Shown here in pieces: positions 1 to 7,032 of a DNA stretch of 13,734 nt. Positions within the stretch are counted from its first letter, which is position 1. The number at the start of each line of letters is the position of its first letter. The stretch covers positions 1 through 13,734 of the forward strand of contig WJJA01000032.1 of the NCBI GenBank assembly GCA_014729955.1. Direction: 5' to 3'. Under the pieces are notes generated by a model that made no database searches, was not told the origin of the DNA, and saw nothing but the letters and a program-made list of their open reading frames with translations. The position numbers were made by a program, and so were the translations under genes. The DNA comes from a bacterium (lineage in GTDB: Bacteria; Electryoneota; Electryoneia; Electryoneales; Electryoneaceae).

Positions 1-548
1 AAGACCCCCGCAAGACCTCCAGGCCGATTACCCTCTTGAAATGCATACAGCGCCGGGCGACAATCCCAGGCTGTCGCAGGATCAACGGTTTTCGGGCGGA
101 TGATGCGATGCAGGGTATCCACGGATTCATGCGCCGGGGAGACACGGATCAATAATTTGAGTGAATCCGATTGTGCCGTCAACAACACATCCGGTGAATC
201 CTGCCGCTTTGTTTCATGTAGTCGAATCCGGTTGAAATGAACTCCCGGCAAAGGCGCCTCGGACAAATTGATACGAGTGAACACGGTGGTACGTTGAAAA
301 TCCGTTTGATCTATATGGTATTCACCCTCATAGGCGAGGTTTGGCGGGGCTTTTAAATTTGCGATGACAAGGTTATGCCGGCCGCGGCTGTTTTTATGAT
401 GCAGAACCTCCGTCACTGTCGGATTGAAGGTGCGAAGAAGGCCGACCCGGTATGGATAAGCGTTGGGTTGATGTGTTGTCTTCGAACAGCCTGAAAGAAG
501 TACAACACAACATAGAAAGCGGAACCACACCCAAAGCTGTCTGCGCAA
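1..548 (-). CDS. Lipoprotein of unknown function, partial (C-terminus beyond left edge)
   Basis: A minus-strand frame stays open from a TTG at 546-548 to the window edge (182 codons, no stop). The TTG follows a strong ribosome binding site, GGAAGGAG, with 7 nt spacing, and an in-frame TAA lies at 579-581, so little room exists for another start. The N-terminus reads MRRQLWVWFRFLCC, then VVLLSGC: a basic start, a hydrophobic core and a lipobox with the acylated Cys at about residue 21. This predicts an exported lipoprotein anchored in the inner or outer membrane. The rest is polar, with no motif I recognise (for example NLVIANLKAPPNLAYEGEYH around residues 60-80). It is divergent from the lipoprotein gene starting at 817. 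The function is unknown. The frame and signal peptide are seen directly; export is inferred from them. Confidence 0.65.
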   Translation of the reverse strand, partial: MRRQLWVWFRFLCCVVLLSGCSKTTHQPNAYPYRVGLLRTFNPTVTEVLHHKNSRGRHNLVIANLKAPPNLAYEGEYHIDQTDFQRTTVFTRINLSEAPLPGVHFNRIRLHETKRQDSPDVLLTAQSDSLKLLIRVSPAHESVDTLHRIIRPKTVDPATAWDCRPALYAFQEGNRPGGLAGV

Positions 549-619
549 ACCCGTTCTCCTTCCAATCGATTCCCCCTCTTAGGGTATTATTGTTCGAAGT
601 TTGCATTGGGGTTCTCTCT

Positions 620-635
620 GTTTGGCATTCCAAAC
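620..635. promoter_or_regulatory. Perfect 6-4-6 inverted repeat between divergent lipoprotein genes
   Basis: GTTTGG-CATT-CCAAAC is a perfect dyad in the 268-bp gap between the divergent lipoprotein genes, about 70 bp upstream of the minus-strand start and 180 bp upstream of the plus-strand start. Its position fits an operator for a dimeric regulator, but no regulator for it is identified. The rest of the gap (549-816) shows no convincing promoter. Confidence 0.25.
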
Positions 636-816
636 ATCTAACGACGTCTAAATCGAAACTAACGCTGCTGTTTAAGGTCGAGTAAGAATTGCAGCCACGT
701 GCTCTCGTATACTTGCGATGAACAGTATTCTGGAATGCCGTTGCGGGATTCTGGTTATTCTAAAAACAACAATTTATCCAGCTAAAGCGATAAAAGTCAA
801 CCTGGAGGCGGAACAA

Positions 817-1413
817 GTGAAACATCTGAGACGGTTCGTTTTCATGGGATTTATTGTTCTCTTGGCTGCAGTGACAGGTTGCGAAGAGGATTCAAACGGA
901 ACAGGTCCGGATAATCCTGCTATACCAGATAATCCAAGTGATTTAATACCTTTATCGCCGGGTAATTCCTGGAATTACAATAATAAAGAATATGATGCAA
1001 ATGGTAACGTGGTTTCCAGTGAAAACTACACCTTAGAACTGACTTCTACAATGGAACGAGGTGGTTACACCTGGTACGGGGTTGAAGACAACCTATATAT
1101 CACCAATAAGGAAGATGGTTTATGGCTATTGCGCGACGGCGAGGAAGAACTGGGTTTCCCTTATCCTATGCATGAAGGTGATACATGGACTTCCGATGGT
1201 TGGAATTTCGAGTGTATGAGCTCAAACGTAAGCCTTGAAATTGCGTCCGGTACATACGATAACTGCTTGTATATCGAACGAGATGAAATTGGATCCGGCA
1301 ACAGAATTATGGAATGGTGGAAGCCGGGATTAGGTCAAATCAAGCTGATCTGGAGCCAAAGCGATGGATACAGATCGGTTGAAGAACTGACAGGTTATCA
1401 TATTGAAGAATAA
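817..1413 (+). CDS. Lipoprotein of unknown function
   Basis: The frame can be opened at ATG 718, but the supported start is GTG 817. It follows GGAGG with 8 nt spacing, and it places a proper lipoprotein signal at the N-terminus: MKHLRRFVFMGFIVLLAAVTGC, with lipobox VTGC and Cys at residue 22. The product is 198 residues. After the Cys comes an Asp/Asn/Pro-rich linker (about residues 23-43, DNPAIPDNPSDLIPLSPGNS), then a beta-rich region with many aromatic residues (SWNYNNKEYDANGN, YTWYGVEDNLYITNKEDGLW, then DGYRSVEEL near the end). This layout is common in surface lipoproteins of FCB-type bacteria. It may be extracytoplasmic. No catalytic motif was seen and the function is unknown. Confidence 0.7.
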   Translation: MKHLRRFVFMGFIVLLAAVTGCEEDSNGTGPDNPAIPDNPSDLIPLSPGNSWNYNNKEYDANGNVVSSENYTLELTSTMERGGYTWYGVEDNLYITNKEDGLWLLRDGEEELGFPYPMHEGDTWTSDGWNFECMSSNVSLEIASGTYDNCLYIERDEIGSGNRIMEWWKPGLGQIKLIWSQSDGYRSVEELTGYHIEE

Positions 1414-1685
1414 CCGTAAGCATATCCTGGTATCCTGCTGATACAGCTGATACTGTTATGGCGTGAAAAGCATGCATAGAACTGCGGGCACCCCTCAGGA
1501 GCAAGTGCGCTTAGCCCTGGAGGCAGTCGGCTATTCACAGAAGGGTTCGGGATAGAGGTCCACGATTCATATTGTTCCCGTTACCAGATATTCGCTAAGA
1601 CACTATGATATCGTGATTTTTAGAAGTCCCAGCTGGTTGAATAATCAAGTTGCGGCAGACATCAACGAGGCGGTGACCTGACGAC
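1414..1685. other. Intergenic stretch with a TIR-like fragment and no convincing gene
   Basis: This 272-bp stretch lies between the lipoprotein stop and the left end of the 251-bp element. At 1533-1555 it carries a sequence resembling the right terminal inverted repeat of that element (ATTC, GAA and TTCGGGATAG in the same order), so it may hold the decayed end of another copy. A short frame without a start codon is open at 1562-1681 (40 codons including the stop). It could be a remnant or chance. I see no terminator with a U-run. Confidence 0.3.
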
Positions 1686-1936
1686 TATCCCGAATATTTC
1701 ATGAATGGCGAGAACATTCTTTTCTAAAAACTATAGTAACAATAAGATAATGTCACGCTATACAGATTTTCCCTGACACAGATTGTGTCCAGGCCAATCT
1801 CATCTATTCATTCACCCTTCGGGCGGTCCCAACTGCGTCATCTGCTTTGTTGCGAAGGATTCGCGGTATTGCCATACAGCTTCATCCTTCGCGCCTCACA
1901 TCTGACACAGTTTGAACTCGTGAAATATGCGGGCTA
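1686..1936 (+). repeat. 251-bp MITE-like element, copy 1
   Basis: This element has no coding capacity. Its ends are imperfect inverted repeats: TATCCCGAATATTTCATGAA at the left and the complement of TAGCCCGCATATTTCACGAG at the right. It aligns without gaps to the reverse complement of 10837-11087; I counted about 214 of 251 identical positions. The right 101 bp are nearly identical (98/101) and the left 150 bp are more diverged. The conserved arm holds an internal 9-bp inverted repeat, GCGAAGGAT (1852-1860) with ATCCTTCGC (1884-1892). No clear target duplication is seen. The likeliest explanation is a non-autonomous transposon (MITE). The parent transposase is not in the window and I cannot name the family from sequence alone. 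Confidence 0.75.
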
Positions 1937-1940
1937 TCCC
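1912..1940 (+). promoter_or_regulatory. Weak sigma70-like promoter at the right end of element copy 1
   Basis: TTGAAC (1912-1917) and TATCCC (1935-1940) are separated by 17 bp. The -35 matches the consensus at 4 of 6 positions and the -10 at 3 of 6. It spans the right terminus of the repeat and lies about 50 bp upstream of the lipoprotein start at 1990, so the element could drive that gene. The -10 match is poor. Confidence 0.2.
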
Positions 1941-1989
1941 AAAGCGTAAGGACTTTTAAGAAACACGGTAACCGGATTAAGGAGATATG

Positions 1990-2949
1990 ATGAAATATTT
2001 TCACATTGTTTACATTGTTGTTGGTTTTGTAATATTCATAAATGGATGTGATAGACAGGTTAATAACAATGATGAAGGCAACGAAGACAATATGGAGGGT
2101 ACTTACAGGGTATTTGTTCCTTCACACGATGTAGAAGGTGATTGGATATTTATTGGAGAGGACAATGCCACAACTTCTTTCACTCTACCAGATACTTTTC
2201 GGATTCTGAAGATAGAATCTCCAAATGGACAAACAACCAGACTTGATGCCGTGGAAGTAGGCAATGAAAACGGAGAGACACTTTCATACCTCATGTATTA
2301 TGCGAATGGAGTCCCCTGGAGTGGTTTCAGTAACTCAACCAGCAACCTTGAAAACAGGTATTTCTGTTTTGGCAAGGAGGATAATCTTCCAGCCATGCTT
2401 GGTATGGCTGAAGGAGACGCAGGAGAAATCGCATACATGGCTGATCAATATCCTGTAGCGTTTTCAACCGTAACCATCCATATAACCGATAACACAGTAA
2501 ATGATCGCCCCTATTACAACAGAGGTGGATCATACATAACAGATTATGATAAAAATGAAATAAGTACTATTGTAGAAAATATAATCCTTGGTTACGAAAC
2601 AAAGAATAAACAAATAATATTACCTTATTATCAAGCACAAGATACAAGCAAAATAGGGGAGGAAATAGATTTAATATTTGAGCATTTAAGCGAATTTGAC
2701 ATGGAGATAACAGAGCATCTTATCCGGGGTTCAGGATCATATGCGTCCTATGGTATAAAACACATTCATGGCTCTTGTAGATTTAATGATGACTATTCTA
2801 ACAGTATAAATGGTCAATCGGTTGGTCATAATGACGATATTATATTTAGAAAAGTTGATGATGCATGGAAAATACAATATGATTTCAACGGTCCTCATAT
2901 GACGATTCTAAAGGAGTTGGCTCGGGAAGGCTATTATCATTTCTGGTAA
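1990..2949 (+). CDS. AT-rich lipoprotein of unknown function
   Basis: Two adjacent ATGs occur at 1987 and 1990. The second is preferred because AAGGAG (1979-1984) stands 5 nt before it, against only 2 nt before the first. The product is 319 residues. The N-terminus MKYFHIVYIVVGFVIFINGC is a lipoprotein signal peptide with lipobox INGC, Cys at residue 20. It is followed by an Asn/Asp/Glu-rich linker (RQVNNNDEGNEDN). The remainder looks extracytoplasmic and mostly beta-rich, with a C-terminal part (about residues 230-319) rich in His, Asp and Tyr. No known domain is recognised. Codon use is strongly A/T at third positions, unlike the GC-rich hydrogenase genes, which suggests a different origin or weaker constraint. 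It begins 54 bp after a MITE-like element. Confidence 0.75.
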   Translation: MKYFHIVYIVVGFVIFINGCDRQVNNNDEGNEDNMEGTYRVFVPSHDVEGDWIFIGEDNATTSFTLPDTFRILKIESPNGQTTRLDAVEVGNENGETLSYLMYYANGVPWSGFSNSTSNLENRYFCFGKEDNLPAMLGMAEGDAGEIAYMADQYPVAFSTVTIHITDNTVNDRPYYNRGGSYITDYDKNEISTIVENIILGYETKNKQIILPYYQAQDTSKIGEEIDLIFEHLSEFDMEITEHLIRGSGSYASYGIKHIHGSCRFNDDYSNSINGQSVGHNDDIIFRKVDDAWKIQYDFNGPHMTILKELAREGYYHFW

Positions 2950-2993
2950 ATCGTCAGAATAATCTGTTATGGTTGTTATATGCTAGTGAAAGA

Positions 2994-3009
2994 TTGCCAT
3001 AAGTGGCAA
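2994..3009. other. Small hairpin after the AT-rich lipoprotein
   Basis: TTGCCA-TAAG-TGGCAA is a perfect 6-bp stem with a 4-nt loop, 45 nt after the lipoprotein stop. No U-run follows on the plus strand, so it is a poor intrinsic terminator. It may be a processing or stability hairpin, or chance. Confidence 0.25.
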
Positions 3010-3088
3010 AGCACAAGAAAAGAGCAAAACAAACAATAACATCGTCCCACGACAATCACACCCACGGGTCGTGTCCGAAAGGGCGCGG

Positions 3089-3123
3089 CCTGTTTCTGTT
3101 ACCCGCAAATGCAAACAGGTAAC
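3089..3123. other. Mutually exclusive hairpin pair between convergent genes
   Basis: Two stems share sequence. CCTGTTT (3089-3095) pairs with AAACAGG (3113-3119), and GTTACC (3098-3103) pairs with GGTAAC (3118-3123). They lie just beyond the stop of the thioredoxin-like gene, which reads leftward from 4647 to 3202, and could act in 3'-end formation for it. There is no clear U-run, so a terminator call is weak. Confidence 0.25.
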
Positions 3124-3201
3124 CCCACTGCTTTTGCATGCAGTCAGTCCACCAAGCGAGAGAGCCGATCGTCGTCGGCACGATGGAATCGTACCGGCTG
3201 G

Positions 3202-4647
3202 TCAAGCCGGTTTTGGGCGCTGACGTTCGAGCAGGTCTTCAGTCCACCAGCGCAATCGTTCACGCAGGCCGATCTTATAGCCGGCTTCGTGGAATCGAAT
3301 GATGCCGTCCGGGTCGATGATGAAGATCTGGGGGACGGAATTGACCTCGAAGCGTCGTTTCATGGTTTCGCTGCCGAATGCGACGGGTATGGCGTAGCCG
3401 CGTTTTTCCATCCAGCTGACCACATACGACGGGCTCTGGTCCCACAGGTTCACACAGTAGACGTTGACGCCGGGCCGGCGGTCCTCACGGTAGAACTCGT
3501 CGATTTCCGGCAACGCCTTTTGACAGGGGCCGCACATGGTGGACCAGAAATCCAGGACTGTCACGGATCCCGCGAGATCGTTGTGTGTGATTTCATTGCC
3601 GCTGCTGTCTTTCATTGCAAACTCCGGCATCACGAAACGCACCTTCTTGAAGAGCGCCTCCTGTCGCCGTTCGGTCTTGCCAAGCATCCAGTTCTGCTTG
3701 ACCCCTTCCAGGTATTGCTCCCAACGGGGATCGTCATGCAATGCGATGAAATCGTCTTCCTGCTCGAGACGGTCGACACGGTCGAAGCCGCTGTTGACCG
3801 CTTGTTCAAGGTATTTGAAGGCGAGATCGTCCTCTTCCAGCAGCGTGCTGTATCGTGCCATGTCGAAATAAATCCCGCTGCGCTGTTCCGGGGGTGCATC
3901 CGGGAGACGGCGGGCCAGCAGTTCCAGGGCACGGGAAAAGGCGAACGCCGCACGGTAATAACGTGCCATCCAGTCGACGATATTGGCGTCACGCTCATGC
4001 GGATCGACCCGTCCTTCATATTCCATCTGCATGACGAGGTCTTTGATATATTTTCGCAGTGCCTTTTCATTGTTTTCTGCCGCCTTGATCACCATCATCA
4101 CATCGCTGCCCTGCGCCCAGCCCTGCTTCAGCTTGCGCGCTTTTTTCACCACGGCCTTGGCGCCTTCGATCTTGCGGTTGAAGATGTTGTAGTCGAAGAC
4201 GTAGTGCAGCATCTTGCCGGCGTCGGGGCAGTTTTCATAGACATGTTCGAAATACTTGGCGTCGTGAGGGATCTCCGCCAGCAGAGCGTGACGGTCTTTT
4301 CGTGAGCATTCGCAGTGGTACAGGCAGGAGCAGTAAGTGCCCATCAGCAGGCGGTACCCGTAGGGCCAGCCGGGTTCGAGAGTGATGGCTTCACGTGCGA
4401 GATACAGCGCCTTGCGTTTGTTGTTCACGATCCGCCCGTACATATACAGGTGAGTTGCGGAACCGGGATGGGACCGTTTCAGATCACGGTACCATGAAAT
4501 GCACTCGTCCGGATACGCACGCTTCCACATGTTTTGCAGTGCACGGAACTCCTCGATTTCTTCATCGGGAAGCCCCTCCGCTCGTTCCCTGCAGAACTGA
4601 ATCGCATGTGCCAGTTGAGCGTCCTGCTCCACATGGTCCCCCGTCAT
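3202..4647 (-). CDS. Helical-repeat/TlpA-like thioredoxin-fold protein, apparently cytoplasmic
   Basis: This is a 481-residue protein. The C-terminal domain (about 340-475) is a TlpA/AhpC-TSA-like thioredoxin fold. It has the redox motif WSTMCGPC (C372, C375), the cis-proline loop VNSVPQIFI (P439) and a following DPDGIIR strand. The first 330 residues are helical and TPR-like. They contain a compact cysteine motif, YCSCLYHCEC (C106, C108, C112, C114). TlpA-family proteins are usually exported, but there is no signal peptide here and an in-frame TAA lies just upstream of the ATG. A GTG at codon 6, preceded by GGGGGA, is an alternative start. The gene follows the hydrogenase operon after a 223-bp gap holding a stable hairpin, so it may be separately transcribed. 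A thiol-redox or assembly role is possible, but a link to hydrogenase is only inferred from position. Confidence 0.8.
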   Translation of the reverse strand: MTGDHVEQDAQLAHAIQFCRERAEGLPDEEIEEFRALQNMWKRAYPDECISWYRDLKRSHPGSATHLYMYGRIVNNKRKALYLAREAITLEPGWPYGYRLLMGTYCSCLYHCECSRKDRHALLAEIPHDAKYFEHVYENCPDAGKMLHYVFDYNIFNRKIEGAKAVVKKARKLKQGWAQGSDVMMVIKAAENNEKALRKYIKDLVMQMEYEGRVDPHERDANIVDWMARYYRAAFAFSRALELLARRLPDAPPEQRSGIYFDMARYSTLLEEDDLAFKYLEQAVNSGFDRVDRLEQEDDFIALHDDPRWEQYLEGVKQNWMLGKTERRQEALFKKVRFVMPEFAMKDSSGNEITHNDLAGSVTVLDFWSTMCGPCQKALPEIDEFYREDRRPGVNVYCVNLWDQSPSYVVSWMEKRGYAIPVAFGSETMKRRFEVNSVPQIFIIDPDGIIRFHEAGYKIGLRERLRWWTEDLLERQRPKPA

Positions 4648-4806
4648 GACCCGTTATCGTTTGAGACCTGGTACGGTACTGTGGTTTTGCACGGCAAAAT
4701 CCTGAGGGTTTCGGAAGGAAGTGTGGCAAGGGAGTGCTAGGATGCCTGTCCTTCCCTCGACGTGCAGGATTTCGTGCCTCCCTGAATTGAACACGAGGCG
4801 GCCGGA

Positions 4807-4836
4807 CCCCGGTGTCGGCGAATCAAAACACCGGGG
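4807..4836 (-). terminator. Strong GC-rich hairpin downstream of the hydrogenase operon
   Basis: A perfect 9-bp stem, CCCCGGTGT (4807-4815) with ACACCGGGG (4828-4836), has a 12-nt loop. It lies about 35 nt beyond the stop of the last hydrogenase gene in the direction of transcription. No poly-U tract follows, so it may terminate weakly, act with Rho, or protect the 3' end of the operon mRNA. Confidence 0.45.
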
Positions 4837-4870
4837 CCCTGGGCAACCTCAAGCAAGTATAACGGTGTCG

Positions 4871-6127
4871 TCAGGCTTTCGCCAACCCTTCCTCTTTGTG
4901 GAGGACGGGAAATTTGTTCGACAGGTACTTGTAGCCGACAAAGATGAAGGCGACGATCGATGCGGATACGATGACCTCCCACATCGTCGGGAAGTACGTC
5001 CAGCCGTCGTACGCCTGTACCGCGAACAGGTAGACGTTGAAACGATTCAGAATCAACCCGCCTATCACCATCCAGGAGATCCAGAACAGCCACCTTGGAT
5101 CACGTCGGAATGCCTTGAATGAAAGCAGGAAGACCGGCACCATGCCGAACAGCAGCACTTCGACCCACCAGAGCAGGCCCCACCACGAGGTGAAGAGCAT
5201 GGTAAACTCGTCCGCCCAGATCAGGTCCATCAGCTTGATGATCACATAAAGGCCGAGAAAAGCGATACTGCGTTTTGCCAGGCCGGACAGAAGCGGCATC
5301 TCGATGCGTCGCCCGAAGGTTTTCGCACTCAGCATGCTTTCAACAATGACAACATGCATCCCGACCGCAATCGCGGACATCAGGAACAGCAACGGCAGCC
5401 AGGGGGTGAACCAGAGTGCATGAAGCCGGTGGCTCATCAGCAGCATGATCGATCCGAGCGAGGACTGGTGCATGGTGGAGATGACCACACCCAGGATGAT
5501 AAAGAGGATCATCACCTTTTCCAGGATCGGTCGAATCCGGATCGCAAATCGTTTCAGCTTGCTGTCCTTGTTGGTGGACAGTTTATCGATCACGGTCGGC
5601 GCAAACTCGATGATCAGCACCAACAGGTAGGACATCACGCACAAGGCGACTTCGAAGAGCGCGGAAGAGCCCTGCCAATGCCAGGGCAGAACCGGGTTAT
5701 ACAGTTGCCACCAGCGGCCGACGTCGATGAACACACCGAAGGCCGCCATCGCATAGCCCAGCAGGGCGGTCACCAGTGCGGGACGCACCAGCGGTGAATA
5801 TTTACCCAGGTTGAAGATGTAGACCAGAGCTGCAGTGACAAAGCCGCCGGAGGCCAGGGCGATGCCGACCACGACATCAAAGGCGATCCATAGACCCCAG
5901 GGGAATCCGCTCGACAGGTTGGTGATCGATCCGAGACCGAAGATGAACCGTATCAGGAGCAGCAGTATCCCAACGGCAATGATAGCCACACCCGTCGTGA
6001 AGGCCGGCGTCCACAGTTTCTTTTCCTGCGGCGCCCGGGGAAATCGTTCCCAGACATCTTCATATTGGGCAATATCCTCCTTGGTCGGAAGATGGGGCCG
6101 AGGCTTTCGATAGGAATGTTCGTCCAT
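4871..6127 (-). CDS. hybB: NrfD/HybB-type membrane subunit of [NiFe] hydrogenase
   Basis: This 418-residue integral membrane protein has about ten hydrophobic helices, near residues 43-65, 78-105, 118-135, 155-174, 202-220, 240-265, 285-305, 315-338, 347-370 and 382-402. A soluble N-terminus of about 40 residues precedes them. The pattern and motifs (for example SGFPWGLWIAFDVVVGIALA, and STMHQSSLGSIMLL around 217-230) fit the NrfD/PsrC/HybB family, which exchanges electrons with the quinone pool and carries no haem of its own. The length is close to E. coli HybB. The gene starts 3 nt after the ferredoxin stop, and its GGAG ribosome binding site lies inside the end of that gene, which indicates tight coupling. 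It is the last gene of the five-gene operon and links H2 oxidation to quinone reduction, or the reverse. Confidence 0.92.
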   Translation of the reverse strand: MDEHSYRKPRPHLPTKEDIAQYEDVWERFPRAPQEKKLWTPAFTTGVAIIAVGILLLLIRFIFGLGSITNLSSGFPWGLWIAFDVVVGIALASGGFVTAALVYIFNLGKYSPLVRPALVTALLGYAMAAFGVFIDVGRWWQLYNPVLPWHWQGSSALFEVALCVMSYLLVLIIEFAPTVIDKLSTNKDSKLKRFAIRIRPILEKVMILFIILGVVISTMHQSSLGSIMLLMSHRLHALWFTPWLPLLFLMSAIAVGMHVVIVESMLSAKTFGRRIEMPLLSGLAKRSIAFLGLYVIIKLMDLIWADEFTMLFTSWWGLLWWVEVLLFGMVPVFLLSFKAFRRDPRWLFWISWMVIGGLILNRFNVYLFAVQAYDGWTYFPTMWEVIVSASIVAFIFVGYKYLSNKFPVLHKEEGLAKA

Positions 6128-6130
6128 GCC

Positions 6131-7015
6131 TTACTCCTCGATGCAGTCTTCGTCATCCGGATCGCAACGCATGTTCGATGCGCGTGTCAAACCAAGCAGA
6201 CCGAACAGGGCGACCGGCGCCACGAAAAACTTGAAGATGCCGTGCTGCACTTTCTCTGCAAGTTCCGGCAAAGGCTCCTCGCCGAAATCGCGCAGCCCGA
6301 GCTTGTCGAAGGACACACCCGCCAGGTAGATCACCGACGTTCCGCCCGCGTTGGTTTCACCGTACACTTCGTTCTCATAGCGGTCAGGATTCTCCGCGAT
6401 ACGACGATGAGCTTCCTTTAACAACTCGTCGCGTGTCCCGAAGGTGATCGCATCGGTCGGGCAGGCATCTTCACAGACCGGATCCTCGCCGGCGGCGATC
6501 CGTTCCTCGCAGAAGGTGCATTTCTGAATCTTCGGCGCGGCGGAGTTCCACTCGAAACGCGGCACATTGAAGGGGCATGCCACCATGCAGTACCGGCAGC
6601 CGATGCAGGCATCGGGATCGTAGGTGACCACCCCGTTGTCCTGCTTTTCCAAGGCAGCCACCGGGCAGGCGGACACACAGGAGGGGTGGTTGCAATGCAT
6701 GCACTGTCGCTTGATGTAGGACTGCTCGTCCCCTTCCTTGTATTCCTTGATCACGCAATGGTTGGCCTCGGAAAGACCGCCCGGTGTGTCCAGCCCCTCC
6801 ATGGGACCGTACTGATCAAGATCATAGTAGCTTTTGCAGGCGCTTTGGCAGGCGCGACAGCCGACACAACGTGTGAGGTCATTGAGCATCGCCACGTTGC
6901 TGCCGAAATCCTGCTGCTTTTTACCGGGAGAAGCAAGGGTAGCGTCCGCGCAGAGCAGACACCCTCCCGCGGCTCCCGCCGACACACGTAAAAAGGTTCG
7001 GCGATCCATAGCCAT
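6131..7015 (-). CDS. hybA: HybA-like four-cluster ferredoxin subunit with Tat signal
   Basis: This 294-residue electron-transfer subunit would connect the hydrogenase small subunit with the NrfD-type membrane protein. It starts with a Tat signal (DRRTFLRVS, residues 4-12, then a small hydrophobic stretch). Sixteen cysteines form four [4Fe-4S] binding sets, grouped by order in sequence: C50/53/56/60, C105/108/113/117, C137/140/143/147 and C166/169/181/185. Individual clusters will draw cysteines from more than one set, as is usual in this family. A hydrophobic helix at about 260-276 is a likely membrane anchor, as in HybA, and a short acidic tail carries two more cysteines (C284, C291). Length is slightly below E. 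coli HybA. The start is well supported by AAAGGAGG upstream. The gap to the small subunit stop is 17 nt. C19 after Gly-Gly could mimic a lipobox, but Tat cleavage or retention as an anchor is more likely. Confidence 0.92.
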   Translation of the reverse strand: MAMDRRTFLRVSAGAAGGCLLCADATLASPGKKQQDFGSNVAMLNDLTRCVGCRACQSACKSYYDLDQYGPMEGLDTPGGLSEANHCVIKEYKEGDEQSYIKRQCMHCNHPSCVSACPVAALEKQDNGVVTYDPDACIGCRYCMVACPFNVPRFEWNSAAPKIQKCTFCEERIAAGEDPVCEDACPTDAITFGTRDELLKEAHRRIAENPDRYENEVYGETNAGGTSVIYLAGVSFDKLGLRDFGEEPLPELAEKVQHGIFKFFVAPVALFGLLGLTRASNMRCDPDDEDCIEE

Positions 7016-7032
7016 ACCTTCCTCCTTTCGGC

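Noticed and set aside
394..633. Minus-strand 79-codon ATG frame
   Set aside because: It is out of frame with the lipoprotein coding sequence, which has better start signals and continues to the edge.
452..685. Plus-strand 77-codon frame
   Set aside because: It overlaps the minus-strand lipoprotein frame, which has a good ribosome binding site and lipobox; this frame has neither.
1562..1681. Open 40-codon plus-strand fragment with protein-like composition
   Set aside because: It has no start codon or ribosome binding site and no recognisable domain. It could be a gene remnant, but the length is within chance.
3109..4305. Plus-strand open frame of 398 codons
   Set aside because: It is antisense to the TlpA-like gene, which has a recognisable fold and motifs. 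The plus-strand translation shows no domain.
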